Shown here in pieces: positions 47,337-60,374 of a stretch of DNA of 64,000 bases. Where the stretch lies: contig NC_080559.1 in assembly GCF_030253575.1 (NCBI RefSeq), positions 5,726,501-5,790,500 of the forward strand, written 5' to 3'. Position numbers and translations under genes: made by a program. Every line of letters starts with the position of its first letter. Position 1 is the first letter of the stretch. This stretch comes from Rhododendron vialii. Taxonomy: Eukaryota > Streptophyta > Magnoliopsida > Ericales > Ericaceae. Below the pieces are notes generated by a model. That model made no database searches, had not been told where the DNA came from, and worked only from the letters and a program-made list of their open reading frames with translations.

Positions 47337-50300
47337 TTAGGCTCCATGGCTGAGGTAGAAAAGATGTGTTTTATTACAATCATCGCACTTCTACTAAATT
47401 AAATAACTCACTCAAACCCATCGCAAGATCATGATAAAGCTTTCAAACGCAGTGTTTCAAGATAAGTGCAGACTATAGAACATAGATTCAAACAAAGTCA
47501 TTGAACAGTAATGTCAAATCCCTTCACGGAAATACATATCTATCCAAATGTAGCCTTATAATCATAGTTGTCAAACTGTGAATCCAAATGGTCCTTTTCT
47601 AAATCGTGAAATTGCTCTTATTCGGTCATGAATTCACGAATAAGATGAACTATATATCTCTACACTCATATCAAAAGGCTTTTTTCAACCCTGGAATCAC
47701 CACACTTTTTTCTCACTAGATGACTTCATATAAATTCTTCTGCAGGCAAAACATGTCGATAAAGTGAATCGATTTTAGATGTCTAGAACCGCGTTGTTCG
47801 TTGCATATCGGGAATCGTATGATTTTCGTGCTCCAGTGATTCGCCCCGTAGATTCAATCCGACAACTTGGTGTATCAAATCGAATCGGACGATCTGAATC
47901 ATCAATCGTACTTTCTAATAACAGAGCTTATATTTAATGTGACATTTCTTTTTATGTTTATCCTTTACTATCACACAAAACACACACACTACAGGATCTT
48001 ATTTCGGCTGTACTAGCATTTGCTTGCAACTAAGGAATCTACAACTTGAGCAAATATCACATTTGTTCAAAGAAAGCTACCAATCCAACAATCACTATTG
48101 ATTTAGAACTTCCTCACCTGATGGACTCTATCAAACAGCTTAAGTATTTTCTTACCCACCAAATGAGGTGTTGGTCTAGTGGTGGAAACTCGTAATCTAA
48201 ATGGACAAGGTCGTCGGAGTCCCATAGCCTCTTAATGGGCTAAACATACTTCTAACGCTACTTTAGCTTCGGCCCCAACACTTCGTGGAGGTGACAAATA
48301 CTATACCTGCACTACTATTTACCAAACCAAATTGACGGAGCCAGCTTAGAGGGGAAGCCAAAGAAGCAATCGCTTTGGAGCCCCAATTTTTTGGCCAAGG
48401 GAGGGCCCCGAAAAATATAGCTTATACTAAACTATTAAAAATATTAAATAGTAAAGAGTTCCGATATCCTTCGAATAACTTCTACTTGGCAATGTGGCCG
48501 TTGAAGCTCTTTCATCGCTTAAGGATCTTGGTTCAAATCTTGGCCCCTTTTCTCAACCTTTTTCAGCAAAGGACTCCTTCTCGCAATCAATATGGACTGA
48601 GTTGAAGAGTGCATAGGAAGTGCAAGCTTTTCCCTTTTTATTTTTGAAGTGTCAACTAACTCAACTATATCTTGTCACTAAATTTTGTTGAATTCCGAAG
48701 TAGAAGACGTTGAATTTTTCTAAAATTTCTTTCATTAGACTTTTTCTCTGAAATTTGAATTCTCGATTGAATTTTTTTTTTTTGCAAATTTTCGCTCAAA
48801 GATATTTATAGAGCCTCATATTAGAATTTCACTAGCCCCCAATATTTTTGAGCCGACACTACATACCGAGGCTTATGTCTCAATTATTTAGTGTACCTCA
48901 AAAAGATATTTTCTGACCTGAAAACTTTTTCAAGTCAAAGAGAAATTATTCACCTCCACACAAATCTGTGGGCAGACCGAAAAGGGACAGTCCGTCACTT
49001 GACACATAAATACAAACACTTGGTACATAAATACAAACACTTGGTACTTGGTAGCTACTGTGGAGCAGAACAGTATATTGCAATTGTTACTTTCCAAAAT
49101 GCAAAAATAAAGAGGCGTCAGTCAATTTTTTCTGGGTGACAAATCAAAATCCTAATTGATAGAACGGAAAAAAAAAAAAAAACTGTAAAAATGTGGATTT
49201 AGATGTGGGTTTCATTTCAAAAGGAACAGGGGGAAATGGGAAAGACAGACTTACAACGGAGAGCTAAGACGGGTTTTTGTGCAGAACTTTGTGGTGGTAT
49301 CTCTCACTCTCGAGCAATGCTACAAATACACATTTAAAACACAACTCCAGAAATAATCGTGTCCGAAACCATTAGATGCGCATTGATTTACATACATTTT
49401 ACGGTTTTGGACAGAGTTGTTTTTGCTGCCGCTAGCCTGCGGCTGCTTCTTTGTTAGTTGATGTGCATGGAGGGAGTGGAGAGAAGAAGAAGGCCAAGGG
49501 ATACTCTCCCAAATGTTTATCCCCTGGAAGAGTATCTCTTAGAGATAAGCCTTTTAGATTCTTTTTCAATTACCGTTTGGGGCCTCTGATACACTTGTTT
49601 GGGTCTCATACCAAATGTATGCTCAAAAATGAATTTGGGCATCATGTGACGGTGTTGTAGTACATAATGAGAAGGTCTTCAATATAGAGAGGGAAACTAA
49701 ATCTGGTCATCATGTGACGGTGTCGTAGTACATCACGTGACGGTTTGTTTAGGATTAGGAATACACACGATGGGCTGCATGTCCCAGTTGGCCAACTTTA
49801 TTTGCCCTGTCTGCAGTTTACTCCTCTCTAGGAACTGCACAGTCAGCTTGGGACCTCTGTTAGGTATTTGGATCGTCTGTCCAGATAGTATTATTCTCTT
49901 AATATCATGGTGGTTTTGACCACATGCTGCCAATATATTAATGAGAGAGGATCCAGAAGGATGAAAATGAAACTCTTCTAAATAATTTATACAAAATGCG
50001 TACAAAATGAATAGTTGGAATCTTTTGTGTGGGACCCACGTTGATCTCTATGCACAATATGCGTACAAAATGTCGGTGTGGGTAGCAGCTCAGAATAATT
50101 TACACTTGCGTGGTCAAGGCAAAATTTGTTTGGGAGTAATGGGAGATCTGAGTCTACCGCATCACTTGGACTCAATGTGTTACTCATATCCACTTAAAAG
50201 GTTAAGCCAGCTTACAAGTGCTGAGTCACGCAATTGTATATTAAAGTCCAATCCTTCATCTATTTATCTAATGTGGAACTTAATGTTAATCACATGTTCT

Positions 50301-50477
50301 AACAGTAATAAAATCAATGTGCAACGCAAGCTTTATTTTTTTTTATAAGGTAGGTCTGTTCTTGTATGGAAAATAGCTATTGCTACAATCAAATCTTATG
50401 GTGGTAGTGTATAAACCCCAGATTAAGATAATAAAATGAAGGTACTTTCTGCATATTTTTCATGTCATTTGATAAGT

Positions 50478-50640
50478 TTTTTTTTCCTCGGCAAAATAAA
50501 TTTTATTAACTCAAAGCAAAAATACAATGTGAAAAAAGGATGAAAGCAAAAGCAACAATGCATGAGAGATATGTTCATAAAAAGGACACACCGCCTCACA
50601 AAGCTAAGCTAACAGGCAAGACCGGCTCTAAGATTCTCGA
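50478..50640 (-). mobile_element. LINE-like tail fragment
   Basis: A T run followed by CTCGGCAAAATAAATTTTAT on the plus strand is the reverse complement of a LINE 3' end with poly(A). The 5' boundary is undefined. Confidence 0.4.
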
Positions 50641-51510
50641 GACCTAAGACAAAATTGTGAGGGGACATAATATTCTCGTAAGACTTGAATCATGTACCTG
50701 TTTGTTAACAATACTAAGCTTTTTCACTGGCCTAGATAGGTCATTTGTTATATTAACGCTATATTGAATATATATTGCATTTCTATATGGGGTCCTAAGT
50801 TTGAGCCAAAGTTCAGGGCTTAAGTTGGCAGCCTCTTCTGGCTTAGCTCAAAGCCAGCCCTGCCAACAGGCTAAGTTGGTAAGATGCCAACCGATCGAAA
50901 ACACCAATAGAAGGAAATGCAAACACCAAAGGCACAGAACACCAACGTAAAATGTACAGAACATGCAACACCACATTATGGCTCCGTTTGTTTTGATGTA
51001 AAATGTTTTACAATGAAAAATGTGTTCCTTGTAAAATAATTTTGCTAAAATAATTTTCGTTACTTTTGTTTTCCGGTGTTTGGTTGACATCTGGAAATTA
51101 CTTTTCAGAACAAAAATTTGAATCGGTTTAAACTTCAAAAAAGATGTTTATATGGGGCGGATTCCGTGGAAAAAATAAATAACACAACGTTTGGCACAAA
51201 ATCTTGTGTGGGACCTATTTTGAAGTCACATGCAAATGATCGGAGTAGTTCAATTTGTTTAAAACATATTTTTAAGATATTTGTCCCAAAATTTGATAGA
51301 ATAAAAACTGAATAAATCGATCAAGCCAATACTAATATCTGAGTGAGTTGATTTTGTAATAAGAGTTCTTAGAAACATATTTTAAACAATTAAACGGCTC
51401 CGATTATTAGCGTGGGACTCCAAACAAGATTTGGGTCAAGTTTTGTGTTACATTGTGTCCGATTATTCACGTAATTAACTTGCTTGTGGTTTTCGAAATC
51501 AATTTGGTTC

Positions 51511-51515
<5 letters not shown>

Positions 51516-51587
<72 letters not shown>
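51516..51587. repeat. (GA)n microsatellite, 36 units
   Basis: An uninterrupted GA run of 72 bp. Six-frame translation gives RERERE/SLSLSL artefacts, not proteins. Confidence 0.95.
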
Positions 51588-51590
<3 letters not shown>

Positions 51591-51895
51591 TGGCATATAC
51601 AATTCCCACAATTCAAGCGTGAAGCTGGGAATAAATTTTCCAAAAACAACTTACGGGGATTTCAGAAGTAAAACATTTTGCACCGGATGGGGTAAAACAT
51701 TTTACACCCAAAAATGTTTTACTTGATGTTATCCAACCAAACACCACAAAGTGTATAAAATAATTGTGAGGAAAATATTTTACTTCGAAACAAACGGAGC
51801 CTATAAGTTGAATCAACAGGCATACGTACGTGAAGGTAGAGCATTAGAAACAGTAAAAAAAAAATGGTGGCGATGAAAAAAGGAGAGGGACTTAC

Positions 51896-52057
51896 GTACA
51901 AGGAAGCTGAGAGTAATATTAAGGTGTATAGTTTCTCTTTATTGGTAATTCAATTGTCTTGATCTTCACACGAGATGAAGAGAAGAGATGGAAAAAAGGA
52001 AACAGAGAAAACAAAAAGAAGGCTGAAGCAGCCTGAGCCAGCAACTAGTGGTGTTTA

Positions 52058-52101
<44 letters not shown>

Positions 52102-52185
52102 TGTGTGTGAGAGAGAGAGAGAGAGAAGGAAAAGAAGGCTTTTGCATCTGCACAAACACACATCCTTCCTTAAATAAGAATCGTT
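51896..52185 (-). promoter_or_regulatory. candidate promoter and untranslated leader exon of gene D
   Basis: On the minus strand, TTATTTAAGG (about 52169-52178) is TATA-like. It precedes a long CT/CA repeat (52061-52126), a CT-rich leader and the donor TTGTAC|GTAAGTCCCTC, with the exon ending at 51896. The leader matches the one upstream of C. The acceptor for gene D is TTTTTCTGCAG, with its exon starting at 40539. The implied 5' UTR intron (40540-51895) is 11,356 bp because an LTR retrotransposon of 5.7 kb sits in it. Confidence 0.45.
52061..52126. repeat. (GA)n-(GT)n microsatellite
   Basis: GA runs flank a short GTGTGTGTGT block. On the minus strand this is the CT tract of the putative gene D leader. 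Confidence 0.9.
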
Positions 52186-53809
52186 TGAAAGAAATTGAAA
52201 AAGGAAGGGAATGCAACTGGTAGGCCTCCGAGCTTTTGGGCTCGACTCGTTTAATATTAGGTGATGAGCTCGAGGTTGTCAGTGTGTGTGAAATTTGATC
52301 TCCGTTAAATCTAGCTCGAGTTGAAGAAATGCAAACGAGCTGAACTCGAGCTCAAATTTGAGATCAGTCTCCAAGAAAATTAAGAAAATAGTGTAAATTA
52401 CTACACACACTATAAAATGAAATTTCATGAAAACAATTTCATATTGAGCTGAGTTATGGCTAACTCGTGCTCAGTTCGATTACGAAATGGCTGGGCCTAG
52501 AAAATTCTGGTTCAATCTCGTTTATTAACTTACTGGTCGAGCTCAAACAAGCTCTTACTGTGAAAATCTTGTTGCTGCCGACAAACGGTTTGTTAAGGAA
52601 ATAAATTCTCACATTATTTTGGAATGGACTATGTTAGTTGTTGGTACTTAATTAATACCATGAGGGACATAGAACTCCACTCATAACTAAATGATTTTGA
52701 GTCAAATACCATATAAAGTTTTGTACGTACATGGTATTAAAGCGGGGCACATTTCTGTCTCACGTTTTAAATTTTCACAATCTACACCTCCACAATAACA
52801 TACCAACAAAAAGGTTCCACGTTAATAAATCCAAAATGAGGCTACATGAGATAGACCTCAAACGCGACTGCACGTGAGACAGATGTGAAGAAATACAGTC
52901 CCACGTTACTTGGGATGAAACGAATGACCACTTAATAATACGAGGGATCTCTCTGGTCATTATCGATTAATTTATAGTAATAGTATGTTCTCAAAAGTCT
53001 TTATATTTTATTTTTTGGAGTATATTTTAAAGAGTGAGATCGAAGCAGGATTTGAAAAGGTGATCATCAAATATCTCCACATGATTTGTTTGTTTCTGAA
53101 TAATAATCCTTATGCTAATTGGCACTTGGCAGCAACGCAAACCCTGATGTCAAACCTGATGCCAGCACAAGAAACAAACAAACAGAAAAAAGAAAGACTG
53201 AGATTTTTTATTAAGAAAAGGGAGCTTTGGCCGCAAGGACATAATAAAGGGTTAAAAACCATAATAAGGACATCTACTATTTCAACTACACGGGCAGGAC
53301 TTTTCGTCACCCGCGTTCCAATAATACCTTCCATGTTCATCACCGTTCGGGTCCCAATGCACCTCTGAAATAATTATCTGGATGAATGTTCTTGGATTTT
53401 TAGTTTTGATTGCTGTTAATGGTCGGTTGGCACCTTGTCAATTTTTGTCCTTTTCAAAAAAACACAAACAAATCTCTCAATAAATGTCTTTCTCAAGATC
53501 TATTCTATGTGCGCTTTAAAAAAAGAGACAGACAAAGTGAGATGTGAAAAAAGTAAATGAAACAAAATATAAACTTATTTGTGCTAATCTACTCTTTGTA
53601 TTTTTAAAAATAAAATAATATAGTATAAAATTATCTTTCATATATATTTTTCTAAATAATAGATAACATAATGTGCAAAGATATTTTTTTATCTTTTGAA
53701 AAAACCTATAGAAAAAATTAAATGTACAAACTTATTCTCTTTATTTTTCAAACACATATATACAGATCAAGTTATTTGTATTTATTTATTATCTATAACT
53801 TCCAAAAAA
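52186..53809. other. intergenic DNA between gene D leader and satellite-like block
   Basis: No coding exon was recognised; the sequence is AT-rich. A GAGCTCGAG-rich stretch at about 52225-52560 resembles the hAT MITE interior at 16785-17329 in word content. Confidence 0.4.
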
Positions 53810-54560
53810 GTAATAGATGTCATTATCTTTGTCAATAAAATCTTTTTCTCTATCCAAATTAAGCAACATATATAGTTATCTGTGTTATTTGTGTGACACT
53901 AAACTAAAACACAACTCAATTTGTATCATTTTTCTCCAGTTGATATGGTTATTTGTTCATATTTATACTAGATATTGTCCCCAAAAATTAATAGATAAAA
54001 GTATCATTGCAAAATTTGTACTCTTTATAATTACAATAAAATCAATCGATGTGGCTATCTGTACAAATTTATACTTTGTATTATTTTAAAATATCGACAA
54101 ATAGGGTTATCTTTGTTAAATATGTGCTTTTTATAATTAAAACCAACAGATGTGGTTATTTGTTTATACTTCTTCCGTCCCTAAATAAGTGTCTGGCACG
54201 CAAAACTAAGCTTTACAAAATATGCATATTTTTTATTAAAAATTTTAATTTTTTTTCACAATCTAATAGAACTCATTGCTATCTATTGATTTGTAAAAAA
54301 AAATTGATTTTTTTAACCAAACAAATGCATCTTTTTGAAGGTCTAGTTTTGCGCGCCGGACACTTATTTAGGGACGATGGGAGTACTTTGTATTATTTCA
54401 AAAAGACTAACAGCTAAGATTATCTTTGCAAAATATATCTATATTTTGTATATTACCGAAAGAGACAAATTTGGTTATCTTTGTGAATTTTGCACTTTGT
54501 ATAATTACAATAAAATCAACAGATATGATTATTTGTTCAAATATGTGCATCATTTTTTGA
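53810..54560. repeat. degenerate satellite-like tandem repeat
   Basis: Diverged units of roughly 65-70 bp recur, each with a core like GATGTGGTTATTTGTT and TTTGTATAATTACAATAAAA. The array is split by a Stowaway at 54169-54383. Confidence 0.55.
54169..54383. mobile_element. Stowaway MITE inside the satellite-like block
   Basis: The ends CTTCTTCCGTCCCTAAATAA and TTATTTAGGGACGATGGGAG are inverted repeats flanked by TA. The length is 215 bp. Confidence 0.8.
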
Positions 54561-54781
54561 CTCAGTTTTCTATTTGAAAAACAGTGGAGGTAAAAAAATT
54601 TTAGGAAACCAAACATATCAGGAGGTAAAATTCATTTTGCTAAAAAATTATTAAGCTAAATTTCACAACATAATCATTCATAGTTAGTTAACATAATATG
54701 GACCCACACTTTTTTTTGTCTTATTAACTGGACATAATTGCTTAAAAGACAAAAATATATAAGTAGTAAATAAAAGATGTA

Positions 54782-55019
54782 CTCCCTCTGTCCCAGTTTG
54801 TTTGTCTAATTTCGACATACGTGTCTTTTAAAAAATTGTCTATATCTCACAATCTATAATATTTTATATAATTTCGAAAACATCATATTTTAGATCTAAT
54901 TGAAATCTATCAAATAAGATCCATATTGAATATAAAAACATTATAAATTGAAAAATATGGACAATTTTGTAAGAGCTCCCAAATAGTGAAAATGGACAAA
55001 TAAATCGGGACGGAGGGAG
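54782..55019. mobile_element. Stowaway MITE
   Basis: The ends CTCCCTCTGTCCCAGTTTGT and AATCGGGACGGAGGGAG are flanked by TA on each side; 238 bp. Same subfamily as 3386-3621 and the outer element at 30888. Confidence 0.8.
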
Positions 55020-55060
55020 TACTATTTTTTACTTATTTTTGTCTTTATTTAAAATTATTA

Positions 55061-55332
55061 CTCCATCCGTCCATTTTTAAGTGTCCTACTTCGTAACTCC
55101 AACTTATAAAAAAGACATCATCATTATACCTTTTTACATCAATTTTTTCCTTCATTTTTCTTACTTACCCATCATCATTACACTTTTACTCACTAACTTT
55201 TTAAAATGGAATATACTTTTAGGGACAAAATAGACAATGCACCAACTTTTATCCACTAACTTTACAAAATAAACAGTTATTAAGGGACAGCACAAAATGG
55301 AATACTGGATTCTAAATAAGAGATAGAAGGAG
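55061..55332. mobile_element. Stowaway MITE (empty-site reference copy)
   Basis: It starts CTCCATCCGTCCATTTTTAA and ends with a mutated AGATAGAAGGAG, flanked by TA. At 272 bp it is the uninterrupted relative of 31064-31478. Confidence 0.75.
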
Positions 55333-55784
55333 TATGAGTTTCAATCAAATTTTTTTTCGATTCAATCTTCCCTTTTTGAATGGTTTGGATCATCGTATTT
55401 TTTGAAGTTTGAATCGAGCACTTATACATATCGAATTTAGCTGATTTTTCACCGAATCACTCATTTTTTTTTAAATTATTAAACGATTCGAATCATTCGT
55501 GCAGGACCCAAAATTGGTCCCACACGCGTGCGGTGACTATAGTAGTAGATGTTTCAGAACCACGTGGTAGATGTCTTGATACCAAGTACAACAGTAGCTT
55601 TTTTGTTTTGTTTTGAGGTTGGACACACGGGAATAGTAGTAGTCACAGAATTCACTGGGGCCCAATTAGTACCATACAATTACTAGTCGCTAGTGTCAGT
55701 AGGGTCCGCTCGCACGAGAGAAGAGAGGGGGGCGCTCGTGAAAGAGAATAGAGACGGGGCATTTTTGTCAAATCAAGGACCTTA

Positions 55785-56193
55785 GAGCATTCGCACTAGT
55801 TTCTTCAAATTTTGAACCAAATTACACATCAAAAACTCACTTTAATACTTTAACTAATCATTTTTACAATGTCTACTACATTACATTCTTTATCCAGAAG
55901 CTATCTCAATAAAATATTATTTTTTTATTTAATAATCGTCCCAGTTGGCTTTATAAGCTCTAGACATTGATATTGTGGCAGCTCATGAGTCATGATAGGC
56001 AGAGAAGTTTTTAAATGAAAAAGTAAATATTAAAGAAATAGAGAAATAGGTAGCAAGTGAATAGGAGCTCGTTTCAAACAAAGAGTGACTGTAGCAATTG
56101 TAATTAGTAACGAGTCTGATGCTATGCCAATTTCGGACATTTGCTTGTTACTTTAACAAGAAGAGGCGTTTAATGAGGGAGGTGCAGATGCTC
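55785..56193. mobile_element. PIF/Harbinger-like MITE
   Basis: It runs from GAGCATTCGCACTAG to AGGTGCAGATGCTC with imperfect inverted ends and TTA on both sides (55782-55784, 56194-56196). It is 409 bp and non-coding. Confidence 0.6.
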
Positions 56194-56208
56194 TTAGCTT
56201 CTAACAAC

Positions 56209-56904
56209 GGGCCCGATTGGATGCGGTATGAGTTTTGGGTGTATTATTTATGAAGGGTGGATAAGATAGTCGGGAGTATTAGTTAAGAAGGGAGGACCCA
56301 CATTGATGTGAGATTTATAGAGGGTGTATTAAAAAGTAGATGGTTTGGATGATGTATTAGGGAAAGAGGATAAAATAATACTTGGTTTGGATAAAAGATA
56401 AAATGGGTGTATAAGGGAGGGTGTATGATTTAAAAGCTGTCAAATGACTCTTTTGTCCTTGTGCATTGTTAAATTAGATTATTGATTAGATTAAATATTT
56501 AATTACGAAATTGAACTTTTAATAATTTTTTTCACAAAGGATCAAAAGTAAATTAGTTAACTAGTATAATAATTAATTACTTAATTTAAAATATTAAAAA
56601 ACGTTAGACATTTCTGTTTTTTATATATAAAAATATTAAGTTTGATTTTTTTTTTTATAGCTTTTTTGTTTGTTTATACCACCGAACACCCACCATTTAC
56701 GTTCACCCAAAAAAAAAGAAAAGGAACACCCACCATTTACTGCACCCCACCGGCCCACCCACCTTCTGACCTTCTTGCCTTCTCCCATGGACGACGGCGG
56801 CGGCGTTCAATTATTCACACGACGACGATCTTCCCTCTCTCTCTCCCACAAATCCGATTGTGCCTCCCTCTCTCCTACGAAATTCCTCCCAAAAATTCCG
56901 ATAA

Positions 56905-56965
<61 letters not shown>

Positions 56966-57343
56966 AATATACATACATATTTCGTGTGTTTTGTGGTGGT
57001 GGTGGTGGTGATCTGTTGTTGTTCTTCTTGATTCGCTGTGTGTTGTTGTTGTTCTTCTTCTTCTTGATTCACTGTCGCTGGGAGAGAGAGCCGTTAGGGA
57101 AGGGGGATAATAAGGGGTAAAATGGTCAAAATTTGGGTGTATTAGGCCGGAGAAGCTATTGCAGGGCTCAGTGGTAGCAATAATTTAGTACCTCTCCCAC
57201 CGGATTGGGGTGTATACGCGAAGAAGGGAGAGAGCTGAATACAGGTGAAAAAATGGTTGCCAAAGCCAGCTAAACAAGTCCCATCACTCCTAAACCGGGT
57301 GTATTGTGGAATACACCCAACCAAAACAGCATCCAATCGGGCC
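56209..57343. mobile_element. 1.1-kb inverted-terminal-repeat element with gene-like interior
   Basis: A perfect 16-base inverted repeat GGGCCCGATTGGATGC begins at 56209 and its mirror ends at 57343; imperfect pairing extends further in (TTGGGTGTATT). The interior includes a GC-richer segment with an ATG at 56787 followed by an Asp-Asp-Gly-Gly-Gly run and a (CT)n tract, resembling a plant first exon and leader. No transposase was seen, and a clear target duplication was not found. Confidence 0.6.
56912..56964. repeat. (CT)n microsatellite
   Basis: About 26 TC units inside the inverted-repeat element. Confidence 0.95.
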
Positions 57344-58227
57344 CTATCAATGAACCCGAAGCCGTAGGGGAATTCACCGGACAGTTGAAGGAGGGGCAAA
57401 GAATAACCAAGTCGTGGAGAGGTTTTTATAAAATTGTTCTTGTTATGAGAAGGAAAAATGTAATTCCGTCCACATGAAAAGGGCAAGGTAAAATCACTAA
57501 TATGCCCCCACAAAATCAGTCTATCTCTCTATCCCCCTACAATGTTGAAGTTGTCGCTGTCAACGACGACGATAAAACCCAAAGACTACAAGAACAACCC
57601 GGTCCACTACTTCTCTCTCTCTCTCTCTCTCTGGTTTTGGGTATGGGAAATCCCTCTCTTCTCCTATTGGCGGTTCCGTGCGGTGATGGTGGTGACGGGT
57701 AAAAGTGGTGGCAGTAGATGGCGACACAGTCTCCTTTTTTTTGCTCTGTTTTCTATCTGAGCCTCAGCCCCAGCGCTGCCTTCCGCTTGAACACCGTCAA
57801 TCATATGGCTTGCAAGGTGGTTTCAATTGGTCTCCTGCAAGTAGGGCTTTTACACCATTCTGGCTTGCAAGGTGGCCACGTTTAGAAAGTTCTATGTACC
57901 CCTTACTATGAAGTCGGGTTCATTGTGCTCTTTTTGGAAACTATTTTATTTGAAATTCTGGACATTGTTTTCCATTGTGAGCCAAACAGGAGAAAATAAA
58001 AGGGAAAATGTACTTTACGCGAAATGATTTCACATAAATCAAACAACAAAATGTCTTACACCAAAACAAACAGTCTTGATGAATAAGTGATCCCAAATCC
58101 GGTAGATACTGAGTCCATTCATCCAGATCGTATCTCGATGTTACAACAATGGGGCCTATGAACATTACCTACTAGGAAGTTGCAACCCACATCTTGGGCT
58201 TTAATGCAAAAGAATGAAAATATCATC
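57344..58227. other. 3' flank of gene E
   Basis: From about 57800 the sequence matches the 3' flank of gene C (shared GTCTCCTGCAAG...AGGGCTTTT and GGGTTCAT phrases). It contains the gene E 3' UTR region. The 57344-57760 part is unassigned, with a CT tract near 57615. Confidence 0.5.
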
Positions 58228-60304
58228 TCAAACACCTTGTTGATTATCACTGGGTTCCTCAGCTTCCACAAACCACCTGTTAACTCGTTTACGAGCTATG
58301 GATACCTGCAAAAAATACAGATTATGTTTCCTCTCTTTATATTGAAACATTAGCTACCAAAATCTCTCATTTCCATCGACCTCGAAGAAAAACGTACTTC
58401 ATTGACTTGTTTTAAGACGTACCAAGCACAAGCAAAAATATATATATACATACACACACTTCAATGGGAACTCTAGTTAATCGAGAAAAACCACTGCCAG
58501 CCTGCTAGGATGGTATCAAAAACAGGAAGAATTCCGGAAGTCAAGAACCATGAAAACCCCCTTACCTGATTATCCCAATCAGTTTTGCAAGTGATTATGA
58601 TGAGCACAATGGTTTGAACGAATGTGCCAAACAACATACCAATCCAAACACCCTACAAAACAAATCTGCATAAGTTGCTTGAATAAACAACTTACTCACT
58701 TTGTGAGTGATATAGAGGGATTGAAAGGACTAACAATAACGGAAAACAGATCAAGGAGAATATCGTAAGTGTATTTTCACTTGTCAGCGTATTGAACGAC
58801 CACATTAATGACTACGCATGGATCATGGATTTGCAAGGAAAAGGTATATGCAGTCGAAAAGATAGAAAAACAAACTAAAGCAAAAGATGTTTGTCCTACT
58901 TTTGTTTACTGACATTAGACAAATGAGAAGCAAATGTAGTTATCAAAAAAATCTACTTCTCTTGTTTTTCCTACTTTTGTTTACTGTTTAGTATGTTTCA
59001 AAAACAAGAAGACCAAAACATGGTGTTAGTAACTATAATTGGCCCTAGGGACGTAAAATGAGATTTGATAACTTCGTTTTCCAACTGAAATATTATTTCA
59101 AGTTTTCTGCGAACTCAGACTGAGATCCCGTTTCTAAACTCCACCCCAATTATTGTAGTATGCAGGGGAAAAAATGAGGAATGAAATAACTTACTTTGAC
59201 TTGCATATGGAACACATAACCGAGCACTACTCCCACTGGAACCCCTACTAGGTAATAGCAAGCAATGTTAACATATGCGACAATGCTCTGCCAGCCAGCC
59301 CCAACAGCAACACCTGCAAAATGAATTGAAATTGCACCAATCATTCACTAAAGGCGAATAATTCTTCCTTGGCCAGAGAAAACTGAAAAGTGTGGGTATC
59401 CCAAAATTTTACCCATAATGGGAAGTGCATAGGTTGGCTTCAAACATGGCGTAGTGTGGGTCATACTCGAAGAGTGAATTTGGTCACACTGTTGGAAATT
59501 GTCTCAAATTGGTTAATTATCACCTCAAAAACTAGTATATGAGCCTGGATGGCCATTGCCAATTGGTTTTGAGTTGGATGCTTTAACATGGTATCCGAGC
59601 TAGGTAAAATCCTGGGCAAGTTTTGTGGGTATGCATGACAAAAGAGCGAGTATATTACTCCCGATAACATGCTACTTCTCCTTTTCCAAAAACAAAACAA
59701 AACATGCTGCTTCTCATCATTCATTGATCCCTTTTCTCATATATATTTGTTGCCATCGTGATACAACTATAGGTAGAGTTGCTGTATAGAAAGGGGAAGA
59801 TTACCAGAAAGAACAGGCTGAACACAGTTCATAAGAATGGAGCATGCCAAAAGAGGCGATAAATCTGCAACTGCAGCAGCTACCTCACTGCTATCTGTGA
59901 ATATGTAAGCTAGGCGGCCCCGAAAGAACAGGAAGAAAATGAATAACGTGATTCCGATGGCAAACGATGTTAGCACTATGTTCACGATTGAGAATTTTGC
60001 AGCTTTTGAGTTCCCTCTTCCAAGTTCATTTGAGACCCGTACGCTAGAAATTTCCAAAGACAAAAGCAGTACAAGGCTAAGTGCAAAAATGCTTGATGGT
60101 GAGAAAAAGGAATGTAAAGCGAATAAAAAGGAAAAGAGCCGGACTTCAGGGTCATCCAAGGACCATGATGTGACAGCGAAAATTACAAGCAATAACAAAA
60201 ACAACATTCTTCACAACAAATAACAAATACCGCATACTGTGTTGGATGATTCTCTGAAGAAAAAGATTTCCACTTTTTAGAGAGAGTCAGAAGTTTTGAA
60301 ATGC

Positions 60305-60374
<70 letters not shown>

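Larger units (their letters stand above)
46801..51515. other. upstream part of the proposed leader intron of gene D
   Basis: This region is mostly unassigned AT-rich DNA. A coding-looking piece occurs at 47041-47336 (separate entry) and a LINE-like tail at about 50478-50640. No complete gene was found. Confidence 0.4.

Noticed and set aside
48150..48330. tRNA-like A-box phrase GGTCTAGTGGTGG
   Set aside because: No matching B box at the right distance and no cloverleaf could be drawn, so no tRNA or SINE is called.
51453..51726. Plus-strand frames rich in Arg-Glu and the matching Ser-Leu frames
   Set aside because: They are translations of the (GA)n microsatellite at 51516-51587, not proteins. 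The same applies near 52061, 56912 and 57615.
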